Assembly: GCA_965246915.1 (NCBI GenBank)
Contig: CBDFGB010000017.1
Span: 29,209 to 93,208 of the forward strand
Reading direction: 5' to 3'
Source of the DNA: CAVRQM01 sp965246915
GTDB lineage: Bacteria; Pseudomonadota; Alphaproteobacteria; Acetobacterales; Acetobacteraceae
DNA: 64,000 nt
Part shown: piece by piece, positions 48,691 to 58,800 of the stretch
How positions within the stretch are numbered: the stretch's first letter is position 1
Layout: every line of letters starts with the position of its first letter
Notes under the pieces: generated by a model
Databases searched by the model: none
What the model was told of the DNA's origin: nothing
What the model saw: only the letters and a program-made list of their open reading frames with translations
Program-made: the position numbers and the translations under genes

Positions 48691-48764
48691 CCCCCGGCCT
48701 TAAGCCGGGGTCCCGCTCCTTCGGCGAACCGGGCGGGTAGCGGGCCCCCGGGTCAAGCCCGGGG
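48691..48764. repeat. Pair of REP-like hairpins
   Basis: CCCCGGC-CTTAA-GCCGGGG (48692-48710) and CCCCGGG-TCAAG-CCCGGGG (48746-48764) flank GTCCCGCT/AGCGGGCC. Such units are scattered in sphingomonad genomes. They lie between a plus-strand and a minus-strand gene, where they may also end transcription. Confidence 0.6.
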
Positions 48765-48802
48765 TGACGGATCGGCCGGGTACGCCCGGCTCCCCGGATG
48801 CA

Positions 48803-49108
48803 TCATCGCGGCGCCGTCCAGCCCTTGGCTTCGCTCGCCTCCGCCCGCTTCGTGCGGCGATCGTAGAGGCACAGCATCTGGCCCGGCTGGTTCTTCAGGA
48901 AGCGCTGGCGATAGCGGCCGGTGACGAGGAAGGCGGTCCTGCCCGCCACATCGCTGAAGAGGATCGGCCCGGACGCATGCGCCGCGGCAAGCCCCGCGAC
49001 GCGCAGGCAGGCGGTGCGCGCCGCCGTGTTGCCCGCAGACCAGGCGGCGGTGGACGAGGCGGCGGCCGGCGTTGCGGCCAGCGCGACGATCGTGAGCATC
49101 AGGCGCAT
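48803..49108 (-). CDS. Small secreted hypothetical protein
   Basis: 101 residues with a Sec signal, MRLMLTIVALAATPAAA. The mature part has two cysteines (TACLRVAGLAAAHASGPILF and GQMLCLYDRRTKRAEAS) that could pair. ATG 49108 overlaps the end of anmK by 10 nt, suggesting co-transcription. Function unknown. Confidence 0.6.
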   Translation of the reverse strand: MRLMLTIVALAATPAAASSTAAWSAGNTAARTACLRVAGLAAAHASGPILFSDVAGRTAFLVTGRYRQRFLKNQPGQMLCLYDRRTKRAEASEAKGWTAPR

Positions 49109-50283
49109 GCGCGGGTCTCCGTGGCGGAAGCGGGGCGGTGCAGCACGCCGCCGGTGAGCGGTCGCGCCACGCCGGTGGTGCCGGGGAAGCTGATCGGCAG
49201 GCCGCGCAGGCTGCGAACCGCCATATAGGCGAAACCCTCCGCCTCGGTGGCATCGCCATCGGCGCCTAGCGTCTCGATCGGTTCGGGCACGAGCCCGCAT
49301 GCCGCGCCGATCATGCGCATCAGCACGGGATTGCGCCGGCCCCCGCCCGCGACGATCAGGCGCGTCGGGCGGCCCGGCATCTGGCGGAGCGCGAGCGCGA
49401 TCGTCTCGGCGGTGAAGCGGGTGAGCGTCGCGGCGCCATCGGCCGGGGCGAGGCCGCGTGCGGGCGCGATCGTGAAATCGGCGCGATCGAGCGATTTGGG
49501 CGGGGGCGCGTCGAACCAGTCATTGTCGAGCATCGCGGTCAGCACGGTCTCGTCGACCGTCCCCGCGCCCGCCAGCGCGCCCTCGGCATCGAAGCGCGCC
49601 CCGGTCTCGGCGGCGACCCAATCGTCGATCAGGCCGTTGGCAGGCCCGGTGTCGAAGGCGACCAGATCGTCGCCATGTCCGATCCCGGAGCCGATCCCGG
49701 AGCCGATGCCGGAGCCGATCCCAGCACCGACCCACGTGAGATTGCCGACCCCGCCGAGGTTCAGCACGGCCAGCGGCTTCGGCAGGCCCGCCGCCAGCGC
49801 GCGATGATAGACCGGCAGCAGCGGCGCCCCCTGCCCGCCCGCCGCCACGTCGGCCGCGCGCAGGTCCGCCACCACTGCGATGCCGAGCGCGTCCGCCAGC
49901 CGCTGGCCGTCGCCGATCTGCCACGTCCAGCCTTCGGCGGGGCGATGCGCGACGGTCTGGCCGTGGAAGCCGACGACGCCGATCTGCGCGGCCGGCACCT
50001 GCGCCCGTGCGAGCAGCGCCCGCACCGCCTCGACATGGAGATCGGTCAGGCGACGCGCGACGGCATCGATCGCCGGATGCGGCGCGGGGCGCGGGAGGGT
50101 GAGCGCGAGGCGGGTGATCTCGCTCAGCCGGGTGCGGTCGGCATCGGCATAGGCCGTACCGTGGAACGCGATCGGGCGGACATGCGCGACCCCGTCAGTC
50201 TCGATCAACGCGGCATCGATCCCGTCGAGCGAGGTGCCGGACATCAGGCCGACGGCGAGGATCGGGTTGGGCATGGCGGACAT
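49099..50283 (-). CDS. anmK: Anhydro-N-acetylmuramic acid kinase
   Basis: Phosphorylates anhydroMurNAc while opening the 1,6-anhydro ring, in peptidoglycan recycling. 394 residues. VGLMSGTSLDGIDAALIETD, GVVGFHGQTVAHRP, VADLRAADVAAGGQGAPLLP, LNLGGVGNLTWVG and AFDTGPANGLIDDW are the ASKHA-fold AnmK motifs; LIVAGGGRRNPVLM is near the C-terminus. A loop after LTWVG carries four tandem 12-nt units (49681-49728) coding Gly-Ser-Gly-Ile repeats. ATG 50283 or 50274. Confidence 0.94.
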   Translation of the reverse strand: MSAMPNPILAVGLMSGTSLDGIDAALIETDGVAHVRPIAFHGTAYADADRTRLSEITRLALTLPRPAPHPAIDAVARRLTDLHVEAVRALLARAQVPAAQIGVVGFHGQTVAHRPAEGWTWQIGDGQRLADALGIAVVADLRAADVAAGGQGAPLLPVYHRALAAGLPKPLAVLNLGGVGNLTWVGAGIGSGIGSGIGSGIGHGDDLVAFDTGPANGLIDDWVAAETGARFDAEGALAGAGTVDETVLTAMLDNDWFDAPPPKSLDRADFTIAPARGLAPADGAATLTRFTAETIALALRQMPGRPTRLIVAGGGRRNPVLMRMIGAACGLVPEPIETLGADGDATEAEGFAYMAVRSLRGLPISFPGTTGVARPLTGGVLHRPASATETRACA

Positions 50284-50454
50284 CCTATCCGCGGGGAACG
50301 GGCGAAGTCGAGGGGTGGCGCCGGCTGGGGACAAACGGGCGCAAGAGGGACTTGATCCGGAAGGCCCTCCCGTCCGCCCCCGACCTCGTCCCATCCCCCG
50401 CCCCGCCTCCCGAGGTGGAGCTTCGCCCCCTCCCATGCTAGGCGCCGCGCCGAC

Positions 50455-51687
50455 ATGGCCGAATACCGCTCCGAACTCCTCCGCTCGCTGTCGGCGCGCG
50501 GCTATATCCACCAGGTGACCGATGCCGCCGCGCTCGATCATCTCGCCACCACGCAGGTGATCCCCGGCTATATCGGCTTCGACGCCACCGCGCCCTCGCT
50601 CCATGTCGGCAATCTCGTGGGGGTGATGCTGCTGCGGCGGCTCCAGCAGGCGGGGCACAAACCGATCGTGGTGATGGGCGGGGGCACCACCAAGGTGGGC
50701 GATCCCTCGGGCAAGGACGAGGTACGCAAGCTGATCGACGGCGACGGCATCGCGCGGAACATCGCCGCGATCCGCCGTATCTTCGAACGCTTCCTCACCT
50801 TCGGCGACGGGCCGGCCGACGCGATCATGGTCGACAATGCCGCGTGGCTCGACCAGCTCGAATACATTCCGTTCCTGCGTGATGTCGGCCGCCACTTCAC
50901 GATCAACCGCATGCTGACGTTCGACAGCGTGAAGCTGCGGCTGGAGCGCGAGCAGCCGCTGACCTTCCTCGAATTCAACTACATGATCCTCCAGGCCTAT
51001 GATTTCCTGGAATTGTCGCGCCGCGCCGGCTGCCGGCTGCAGATGGGCGGCTCCGATCAGTGGGGCAATATCGTCAACGGGATCGAACTCGGCCGCCGTA
51101 TCGACGGCGCCGAACTCTATGGCCTGACGAGCCCGCTCATCACCAAGAGCGACGGTAGCAAGATGGGCAAATCGGTCTCGGGCGCGATCTGGCTGCACGA
51201 GGACCAGCTGCCGCATTTCGACTATTGGCAATTCTGGCGCAACACCGACGATCGCGACGTCGGCCGCTTCCTGCGCCTGTTCACCGACGTGCCGCTCGAC
51301 GAGATCGCACGGCTGGACGCGCTGGCGGGCGCCGGGATCAACGAGGCGAAGAAGGCGCTGGCCGATGCCGCGACGATGCTGTGCCGCGGCCCGGGTGCGG
51401 CGACGGTGGCGGCGGCGACCGCGCGCGCGACCTTCGAGGAAGGGGGAGCCGGCGAAGCGCTGCCCCGGCTGAAGGTGGAGGGCGGGCGCATGCCGCTGGT
51501 CGTGGCGCTCACCACCCTGGGCCTCGCGGGCTCCAACGGCGAGGCGCGGCGCAAGATCGCCGAGGGCGCCGTCCGCCTCAACGACATCGCGATCCGGGAC
51601 GAACGCTACGAGGTGGTGCTCGATCAGGAGACGCCGGTGAAGCTGAGCCTGGGCAAGAAGCGCCACGGGCTGCTGGAGCGGGGATGA
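50455..51687 (+). CDS. tyrS: Tyrosyl-tRNA synthetase
   Basis: 410 residues. The class I aminoacyl-tRNA synthetase has the HIGH-type motif TAPSLHVGNLVGVMLL near residue 45, tyrosine pocket NYMILQAYDFLEL and QMGGSDQWGNIVNG, and a KMSKS variant, SKMGKSVSGAIWL. The C-terminal S4 RNA-binding domain is LGLAGSNGEARRKIAEGAVR. It is 4 nt from the bestrophin gene. Confidence 0.96.
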   Translation: MAEYRSELLRSLSARGYIHQVTDAAALDHLATTQVIPGYIGFDATAPSLHVGNLVGVMLLRRLQQAGHKPIVVMGGGTTKVGDPSGKDEVRKLIDGDGIARNIAAIRRIFERFLTFGDGPADAIMVDNAAWLDQLEYIPFLRDVGRHFTINRMLTFDSVKLRLEREQPLTFLEFNYMILQAYDFLELSRRAGCRLQMGGSDQWGNIVNGIELGRRIDGAELYGLTSPLITKSDGSKMGKSVSGAIWLHEDQLPHFDYWQFWRNTDDRDVGRFLRLFTDVPLDEIARLDALAGAGINEAKKALADAATMLCRGPGAATVAAATARATFEEGGAGEALPRLKVEGGRMPLVVALTTLGLAGSNGEARRKIAEGAVRLNDIAIRDERYEVVLDQETPVKLSLGKKRHGLLERG

Positions 51688-51691
51688 GCCG

Positions 51692-52582
51692 ATGATCGTC
51701 GATGCCGCGCCACGCCTGACCACGATCGTCCGCGAGGTCTGGCGCCCGCTCGCCGCCTTGTTCCTTTGGGACGTGGCGGTCACGGCATTCTACTATATCG
51801 CGCCGTTCAATGCGCCGGCGCTGCCGCTCACCCTGTTCGGCTCGGCGCTGGCGCTGTTCCTCGGCTTCCGCGACAATTCGGCCTACCAGCGATGGTGGGA
51901 GGGGCGCGTGCTGTGGGGCGCGCTCATCAACGCCTCGCGCAACCTGGCACGTGGCGCGACCTCGTTCCTGGCCGGCGACGACGAGGTGCGGCGCGATCTG
52001 CGGCGCACGATCGTCCTGCGCCAGATCGCCTATGTCCATTCGCTGCGCTGCCAGCTCCGTCGCCAGCGACCCGACGAGGATGTGCTGCGCTTTCTGTCGC
52101 CTGCCGAGGCCAATGAAGGGCTCTCCACGCAGAATGCCGCCAACGGTCTGCTCGACGGCACCTCGCGCCGCATCGCCGAGGCGCAGCGCGCCGGGTTGAT
52201 CGATACGATCCAGCAGGCGCATCTGGAGGGCGTGCTGGTCGATATCGCCAATGCGCAAGGGGGGATGGAGCGGCTGAAAAACACGCCCCTGCCCAATCAA
52301 TATCGCTTCCTGCCGACCTTCTTCACCCGCTTGTTTTGCACTTTGATCCCGATCGGGCTGGTCGAGACGCTGGGGCTGGCGACCCCGGTGGGATCGACCA
52401 TCGCGGGGCTGATGTTCCTCGCCATCCTCCAGATCGGTGACGATCTCGTCGATCCGTTCGCTCATACGGTGCACGACGTGCCGCTGCTGGCGATGTGCCG
52501 CACGATCGAGATCAACCTGCTCCAGACGATCGGCGACGAGGCGCCCGCCCCGCTCAACCCGGTGCGCGGCGTCCTGTGGTGA
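51692..52582 (+). CDS. Bestrophin-family (UPF0187) membrane protein
   Basis: 296 residues. An N-terminal helix (REVWRPLAALFLWDVAVTAF) is followed by LFLGFRDNSAYQRWWEGRVL, WGALINASRNLAR, the bestrophin signature region. LPTFFTRLFCTLIPIGLVET and IGDDLVDPFAHTVHDVPL complete the pore-forming fold. Bacterial members form anion or cation channels. ATG overlaps nothing, and its stop overlaps the next start (TGATG). Confidence 0.88.
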   Translation: MIVDAAPRLTTIVREVWRPLAALFLWDVAVTAFYYIAPFNAPALPLTLFGSALALFLGFRDNSAYQRWWEGRVLWGALINASRNLARGATSFLAGDDEVRRDLRRTIVLRQIAYVHSLRCQLRRQRPDEDVLRFLSPAEANEGLSTQNAANGLLDGTSRRIAEAQRAGLIDTIQQAHLEGVLVDIANAQGGMERLKNTPLPNQYRFLPTFFTRLFCTLIPIGLVETLGLATPVGSTIAGLMFLAILQIGDDLVDPFAHTVHDVPLLAMCRTIEINLLQTIGDEAPAPLNPVRGVLW

Positions 52583-52860
52583 TGCCCAAGCATCCGCATA
52601 TCCTGAACGCCGCCTCCAACCTGCTCGGCATCGCGCTGCTGATCATCGCCGGGCTCCACGTCTCCAACCGCGCGCGCACGACCTTCGCCGACGAGGTGGC
52701 GTGGATGGCGGCGGTCGCGTTCGCGGCGAGCTGCCTGCTCTCCTACGGCGCGATGCGGGCCGAGCCGGCGGGCGAGCGCTACGAACATCTCGCCGATCTC
52801 ACCTTCCTGGCGGGGCTCGTGCTGCTGTTCGTCGCGGTGGTGGTGCTGGCGATCGATTGA
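52582..52860 (+). CDS. Small three-span membrane protein
   Basis: 92 residues with three hydrophobic helices: ASNLLGIALLIIAGLHVS, EVAWMAAVAFAASCLLSYGA and LTFLAGLVLLFVAVVVLAI. Coupled to the bestrophin gene by a 1-nt overlap, so it may assist or accompany the channel. No recognised family. Confidence 0.65.
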   Translation: MPKHPHILNAASNLLGIALLIIAGLHVSNRARTTFADEVAWMAAVAFAASCLLSYGAMRAEPAGERYEHLADLTFLAGLVLLFVAVVVLAID

Positions 52861-52872
52861 CGGGCAAGCGGC

Positions 52873-53163
52873 TCAGGCGTGCCGATCCACCATCAGGCCG
52901 GGTGCGGCACTGCCGGTCGCCGCTCCCGTGGCCGAATAGCCGGATGCGGCGTGACGAATGCCCGCCGCGGCATCCTTCGCATCGACGAACTTGCGCCGAT
53001 CCGCCGGCGTGCGCGAGGGATCGGTCGCGGCGTTGATATTTTCGGGGCCGGATTGCGGGTGCGCAGGATCGATCCGCTTGGTCGCGAGCGAGACATCGGC
53101 GCAACTGCGGCAGGAAAACCCGTTGACCGAGACCGGGCTGCTATAGATTGCGCTGACCGCCAT
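52873..53163 (-). CDS. Small hypothetical protein with CxxC motif
   Basis: 96 residues. MAVSAIYSSPVSVNGFSCRS, CADVSLATKRIDPAHPQSGP, then a Gly/Ala-rich tail. The NGFSCRSCADV pair could bind metal or form a disulfide. The IDPAHPQSGPENINAATDPS stretch is proline-rich and flexible. I recall similar short proteins in sphingomonads without a known role. Convergent with the preceding gene (12-nt gap). Confidence 0.5.
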   Translation of the reverse strand: MAVSAIYSSPVSVNGFSCRSCADVSLATKRIDPAHPQSGPENINAATDPSRTPADRRKFVDAKDAAAGIRHAASGYSATGAATGSAAPGLMVDRHA

Positions 53164-53258
53164 ATCCGACGTTGTACCGCATCGGACCTTCAGACCCGTT
53201 AACGCGCGCACGCCCAGGCTCGGGCGGCGCGAAGAAAAACCGCAGGCCGCACCTCCGC

Positions 53259-55322
53259 TCAGCCGGAACGGAGCAACCCCACCGCCGCATCGCGCTCGAA
53301 CAGATAGAGGGCGATGCGTGCCGCCTGGCCGCGCGTGCCTTCCAGCCCGCCGTCGCGATCCACCAGCAGGCGGGCATCGTCTGTCGCGGGCTGGATCAGG
53401 GTGGCGGTCTGTTCGGGGGTGGCGATGCGGAAGGCGGCCTCGCCCGACTGGCGCGTGCCCAGCATCTCGCCCCCGCCGCGCAGGCGCAGGTCCTCCTCGG
53501 CGATGCGGAAGCCGTCGTTGGTCTCGCGCAGCAAGGCAAGCCTCGCGCGCGCGGTCTCGCCCAATTGCCCGGCGGTGCGCAGCAGCAGGCAGACCGAGCG
53601 CCCCTCGCCCCGCCCTACCCGCCCGCGCAACTGGTGGAGCTGGGCGAGGCCGAAGCGATCGGCATGTTCGATGATCATCAGCGTGGCGTTGGGCACGTCG
53701 ACCCCCACCTCGATCACCACCGTCGCCACCAGCAAGGCGAGCGTCCCCGCCTTGAACGCGGCCATCACCGCATCCTTCTCCGCCCCCTTCATGCGCCCGT
53801 GGACGAGGCCCACCTTGTCGCCGAAGCGCGCGCGCAGGGTGGCGGCGCGATCCTCGGCGGCGGCGAGATCGGAGGTCTCGCTTTCCTCCACCAGCGGGCA
53901 CACCCAATAGGCCTGCCCGCCCCCCTCGACATGGCGGCCGACGCTGTCCGCGACCTCGCTCAGCCGCTCGTCGGAGATCACGCGCGTCTCGATCGGCTGG
54001 CGCCCGGGAGGCATCTCGTCGAGCCGGCTCGTGTCCATCTCGCCATAATGGCTGAGCGTCAGCGTGCGCGGGATCGGGGTGGCGGTCATCGCCAGCAGAT
54101 GGGGCGGGTGCGCGGCCTTCTCGGTCAGCAGCAGGCGCTGGGCGACGCCGAAGCGGTGCTGCTCGTCGATCACCGCGAGGCCCAGGCGGCGATAGGCGAC
54201 CGCCTCTTGGAAGATGGCGTGGGTGCCGACGAGGAGGTCGATCGATCCGTCCGCCAGCCCCATCAGGATGCCCTCGCGCACCCGCCCCTTGTCGCGCCCG
54301 GTGAGCACGGCGAGGTTGACGGGCACGCCCGCGAGCAGGCGCGAGAGGCTCTCATGATGCTGGCGGGCGAGGATCTCGGTCGGTGCGAGCATCGCCGCCT
54401 GCGCGCCGCCCTCCACCGCGATCAGCATCGCCATCAGCGCGACGAGCGTCTTGCCCGCGCCGACATCGCCCTGAAGCAGGCGCAGCATCGGCGCCGCCTG
54501 CGCCATGTCGCCCTCAATCTCGGCGATCGTGCGCGATTGTGCGCCGGTGGGGGTGTAGGGCAGCTTCAGCGCGGCGCGCAGCCGCCCGTCGCCTGCGAGC
54601 GGCACGCCGCGCCGCCGTCGCGACGAGGCGCGGACGAGCTGGAGCGCCAGCTGGTTGGCGAAGATCTCGTCATAGGCCAGCCGCTCGCGCGCCTTCGCAT
54701 CTGCCGGATCGGCATGGATGCGGGCGAGCGCCTCCCGCCACGGGGGCCATTGGTGGCGCGCGCGCAGGCTCGGCTCGATCCATTCGGGCAGGTCCGGCGC
54801 GCGCTGCATCGCCTGGCCGATCATCGCGGTCAGGCGCTTGTTGGAGAGGCCCTCCGCCAGCCCGTACACCGCCTCGCGCGGGGGGAGCGCGGCGGCCTCC
54901 TCGGCGGTCATCACGTCGGGATGGACGATCTGGAGCCACGGATCGTAGCGTTCCAGCCGGCCGGAGATCGCCTTCGCTTCGCCCAGCGGCAGCAGCTTCT
55001 TCGCATAACCCGATCCGCCGCCGAAGAAGACCAAAGCCACCGCATTGCCCGCGCCATCCTGCGCGATCACCCGCGCCGGGGCGCGCGGCGATCCGCCGAA
55101 CTTGTAGTCGACCGGCGTGACCATGGTCGTCACCACCTGGCCCACATCGTCCTCGTCGAGGAGCGCCACCTGCTTGCGGTCGATCCACGTCACCGGCAGG
55201 TGGAACAGCAGATCGCGCATGCGCGCCAAGGCCAGCCGCGCGAGCGGGCGGGCGAGCGTCGGGCCGACGCCTTTCAACGCCGCCACTTCGGCGAACAGCG
55301 GATTGAGGATTTCTGGCCGCAT
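53259..55322 (-). CDS. recG: ATP-dependent DNA helicase RecG
   Basis: 687 residues, remodels stalled forks and Holliday junctions. The N-terminal wedge domain has LKGVGPTLARPLARLALARM and the OB-fold around DYKFGGSPRAPARVIAQDG. Helicase motifs: GDVGAGKTLVALMAMLIAVE (I), APTEILARQHHESL (Ia), VIDEQHRFGVAQR (II), LAMTATPIPRTLTLS (III), VATVVIEVGVDVPNATLMII (V), HQLRGRVGRGEGRSVCLLL (VI). ATG 55322 matches the family. Divergent from sdhE. Confidence 0.96.
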   Translation of the reverse strand: MRPEILNPLFAEVAALKGVGPTLARPLARLALARMRDLLFHLPVTWIDRKQVALLDEDDVGQVVTTMVTPVDYKFGGSPRAPARVIAQDGAGNAVALVFFGGGSGYAKKLLPLGEAKAISGRLERYDPWLQIVHPDVMTAEEAAALPPREAVYGLAEGLSNKRLTAMIGQAMQRAPDLPEWIEPSLRARHQWPPWREALARIHADPADAKARERLAYDEIFANQLALQLVRASSRRRRGVPLAGDGRLRAALKLPYTPTGAQSRTIAEIEGDMAQAAPMLRLLQGDVGAGKTLVALMAMLIAVEGGAQAAMLAPTEILARQHHESLSRLLAGVPVNLAVLTGRDKGRVREGILMGLADGSIDLLVGTHAIFQEAVAYRRLGLAVIDEQHRFGVAQRLLLTEKAAHPPHLLAMTATPIPRTLTLSHYGEMDTSRLDEMPPGRQPIETRVISDERLSEVADSVGRHVEGGGQAYWVCPLVEESETSDLAAAEDRAATLRARFGDKVGLVHGRMKGAEKDAVMAAFKAGTLALLVATVVIEVGVDVPNATLMIIEHADRFGLAQLHQLRGRVGRGEGRSVCLLLRTAGQLGETARARLALLRETNDGFRIAEEDLRLRGGGEMLGTRQSGEAAFRIATPEQTATLIQPATDDARLLVDRDGGLEGTRGQAARIALYLFERDAAVGLLRSG

Positions 55323-55350
55323 CGCTAGGACGCTACCGTACCCCCATCCC

Positions 55351-55424
55351 GTCATGCCAGCGAAAGCTGGCATCTCCCGCTATCGGCCACGCTTGCAGCA
55401 CGAGATGCCGGCTTTCGCCGGCAT
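55351..55424. repeat. REP pair (BIME-like) between recG and sdhE
   Basis: Two hairpins, ATGCCAGC-GAAA-GCTGGCAT (55354-55373) and ATGCCGGC-TTTC-GCCGGCAT (55405-55424). With flanking GTC/GAC they are inverted copies of each other. They lie in the shared upstream region of divergent genes. Confidence 0.7.
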
Positions 55425-55442
55425 GACGATCAGAGAGTTTTC

Positions 55443-55709
55443 ATGGACCATCCCACCCGCCTCAAGCGCCTGCGCTTCCGCGCCTGGCATCGCGGCACCA
55501 AGGAAGCGGACCTCATGCTGGGGGGCTTCTTCGATGCGCGCCACGAAGGCTGGAGCGAGGCGGACGTCGATTGGTTCGAAGCGCTGATGGAGGAGCAGGA
55601 CGTCGATATCATGGGCTGGGCGATCGGAACGATCGCGGTGCCGGATCGCTGGCGCGGGGACATGATGGAGCGGATGCGGATGCTGGATTACATTCCGGTG
55701 GAGCGTTGA
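55443..55709 (+). CDS. sdhE: FAD assembly factor SdhE
   Basis: 88 residues. Promotes covalent flavinylation of succinate dehydrogenase. The family motif RGTKEADLMLGGFF (RGxxE) is at residues 17-30, followed by FEALMEEQDVDIMGWAIG. The length and recG-sdhE-mfd neighbourhood are as in sphingomonads. Confidence 0.93.
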   Translation: MDHPTRLKRLRFRAWHRGTKEADLMLGGFFDARHEGWSEADVDWFEALMEEQDVDIMGWAIGTIAVPDRWRGDMMERMRMLDYIPVER

Positions 55710-55821
55710 GGATCGTCTTCTCCCGTCCCGCCTGCGGGCGGGGTCGGGGGTGGGCCGTCACGGCTTCGACCGACGCCATTATCCGCGCGCCCCAGCCGCT
55801 GCCGCCAGCGGGAGGGGGGTG

Positions 55822-58800
55822 TTGAGCACCGATCTCGCCCGCATCCTGAAGGCCTCGGAAGCGCTCACGCTGGCCGGCGTGCCCACGGGGTTCCTGCCGT
55901 GGCTGATGGCGGATTTCGCGCGCGCGGCCAAACCTGTCCCGGGCAAGGCCGCAGGCCGCGCCGAAGGCGGCCGCGCCATCTTCTTCGCGCCCGACGAAGC
56001 CGCGATGCGCGCGGTGGCGGACGGCGCGCGCTATTTCGCGCCCGAGCTCGATATCCTCGCCTTCCCCGCGTGGGACGTGCTGCCCTATGATCGCGCCTCG
56101 CCCTCGCTGCGTTCCACGTCGGAGCGGCTGGCGGGGCTCGCCGCGCTCCAGGCGAAATCGGCCCGGCCGCAGCTGGTCGTCACCACCGTCAATGCCGCCA
56201 CCCAGCGCACGCTAACCCCGTTCCGCGTCCGCCAGCTTTCCGCGACGCTGGCACCGGGCGAGCGGATCGATCGCGATGCGCTCGCCGAACTGCTCCAGGC
56301 CAATGGCTATGTCCGCGCGGATACCGTGCACGAGGCAGGCGAATATGCGGTGCGCGGCGGGCTGGTCGATCTGTTCCCCAGCGGCGAGGCGCAGGCGCTG
56401 CGGCTAGATTTCTTCGGGGACGAGATCGAGAGCGTCCGCCAGTTCGATCCCGAGAACCAGCGCACGATCGCCAGCATCGACGGTTTCACCCTGCTGCCCG
56501 CATCGGAATTCCTGCTGGATGCGGAGGGCATCAAGCGCTTCCGCACGCGCTATCGCGAGAAATTCGGCGCCACCGCGACGGGCGATCCGCTGTATCAGGC
56601 GCTGTCCGAGGGGCGCAGGCTCGCCGGGATGGAGCATTGGCTGCCGCTGATCGAGGATCGGCTGGCCACCCTGTTCGACCATCTCTCGCCCGACGACATA
56701 TTGGTGCGCGATTCGGGGGCGGACGGCGCGATCGATGCGCGCTTCGAGGCGATCCGCGATTATCACGAGAATCGCGTACGGCATCGCTCGACCGATCTCG
56801 GCAGCTATCGCCCGCTCGAACCCGCGCAGCTCTACCTGACACGCGGGGAGTGGGACCAGGCGGTAGCCGATCGCCCGATCCACGTGACCACCCCCTTTCA
56901 CGAGCACGAGAGCGCCCGCGTCATCGATTTCGGCGTGGAAGGCCCGCGCGATTTCGGCCCGGAACGTGCCGCGAGCAGCAACATTTACGAAGCGGTGGTC
57001 GCGCACATCCGCGACCTCGCCCGATCGAAGCACAAGGTGGTGCTGGCGAGCTATTCGACCGGCGCGCGCGAGCGGCTGCGCGGGCTGCTCGCCGATCATG
57101 GCCTCGATTCGGCGATGCTGGCCGAGGATTGGCACGATGCGCTGGGCCGCGCCTTCAAGCCGGGCACCACCGCGCTGGCGATATTACCGCTCGACCATGG
57201 CTTCACCACGCCCGACGTGGCGCTGCTGACCGAGCAGGACATGTTGGGCGACCGGCTGATCCGCCGCCAGAAGCGCCGCAAGTCCGCCGACGCCTTCCTG
57301 GCCGAACTCGCCGCGCTCTCGCCCGGCGATCTGGTCGTCCACACCGATCACGGCATCGGCAAATATGCCGGGCTGACGCAGGTGCCCGTCTCGAAGGTGC
57401 CGCACGATTGCGTCGCGCTGGAATATGCGGGCGGCGACAAGCTCTACGTGCCGGTCGAGAATCTCGAAGTCCTTTCGCGCTACGGCAACGAGGAGGGCGG
57501 GACGCTCGACAAGCTCGGCGGGGTCGCGTGGCAGAACCGCAAGGCGCGGATGAAGGAGCGCATCCGGGAGATCGCCGGCGAGCTCATCGCGACCGCCGCG
57601 CAACGTGCGCTGCGTGCCGCCGATGTCGCCCAGTCCGATACCGCCTATGCCGCCTTCGTCGATCGCTTTCCCTATGAGGAGACCGACGATCAGGATCGCG
57701 CGATCGGCGATACGCTGGAGGATCTGGCGGCGGGCAAGCCGATGGACCGGCTGGTGGTCGGCGACGTGGGCTTCGGCAAGACCGAGGTGGCGTTGCGCGC
57801 GGCGTTCGTCGCGGCGATGGCGGGGATGCAGGTGGCGGTGATCGGGCCGACCACCTTGCTCGCGCGCCAGCATTACACGACGTTCGCCGAGCGGATGCAC
57901 GGCTTCCCCCTCGAAATGGGCCGGCTCTCCCGCCTGGTGCCCGCCGCCGAGGCGAGGCGGACCAAGGAAGGTCTGGCGGACGGCACGGTGGATATCGTCG
58001 TCGGCACCCACGCGCTGCTGGCCAAGGGGATCGAGTTCAAGCGGCTGGGGCTGGTGATCGTCGACGAGGAGCAGCGCTTCGGCGTGACCCACAAGGAACG
58101 GCTGAAGAGCCTGAAGGCCGACGTGCACGTGCTGACGCTCACCGCCACCCCGATCCCGCGCACCTTGCAGATGGCGATGTCGGGCCTGCGCGAGCTTTCG
58201 GTTATCCAGACCCCGCCGGTCGATCGGCTGGCGGTGCGCACCTATGTGGCGCCGTGGGATCCGGTGGTGATCCGCGAGGCGCTGCTGCGCGAACATTATC
58301 GCGGCGGGCAAAGCTTCTTCGTGGCGCCGCGGGTGAAGGACATCGTCGATCTGAAGGAGTATCTGCGCAAGGAGGTCCCCGAGATCCGCTACGTCGTCGC
58401 CCACGGGCAGATGGCCGCGACCGAGGTGGAGGAGCGGATGAGCGCCTTCTACGACAAGAAGTTCGACGTGCTCGTCTCCACCACGATCATCGAAAGCGGG
58501 CTCGACATCCCGTCGGCCAACACCCTCATCATCCATCGCGCGGATCGCTTCGGGCTGGCACAGCTCTACCAGCTGCGCGGGCGTGTCGGCCGGGGCAAGA
58601 CGCGCGCCTACGCCTTCCTCACCACGCCGCCCAACCGGCAGGTGACCGAGACCGCGGAGAAGAGGCTGCACATCCTCCAGAACCTCGATTCGCTGGGCGC
58701 GGGCTTCCAGCTCGCCAGCCACGACCTCGACATTCGCGGCGCGGGCAACCTGCTCGGCGACGAGCAATCGGGACATATCCGGGAGGTGGGCTTCGAACTC

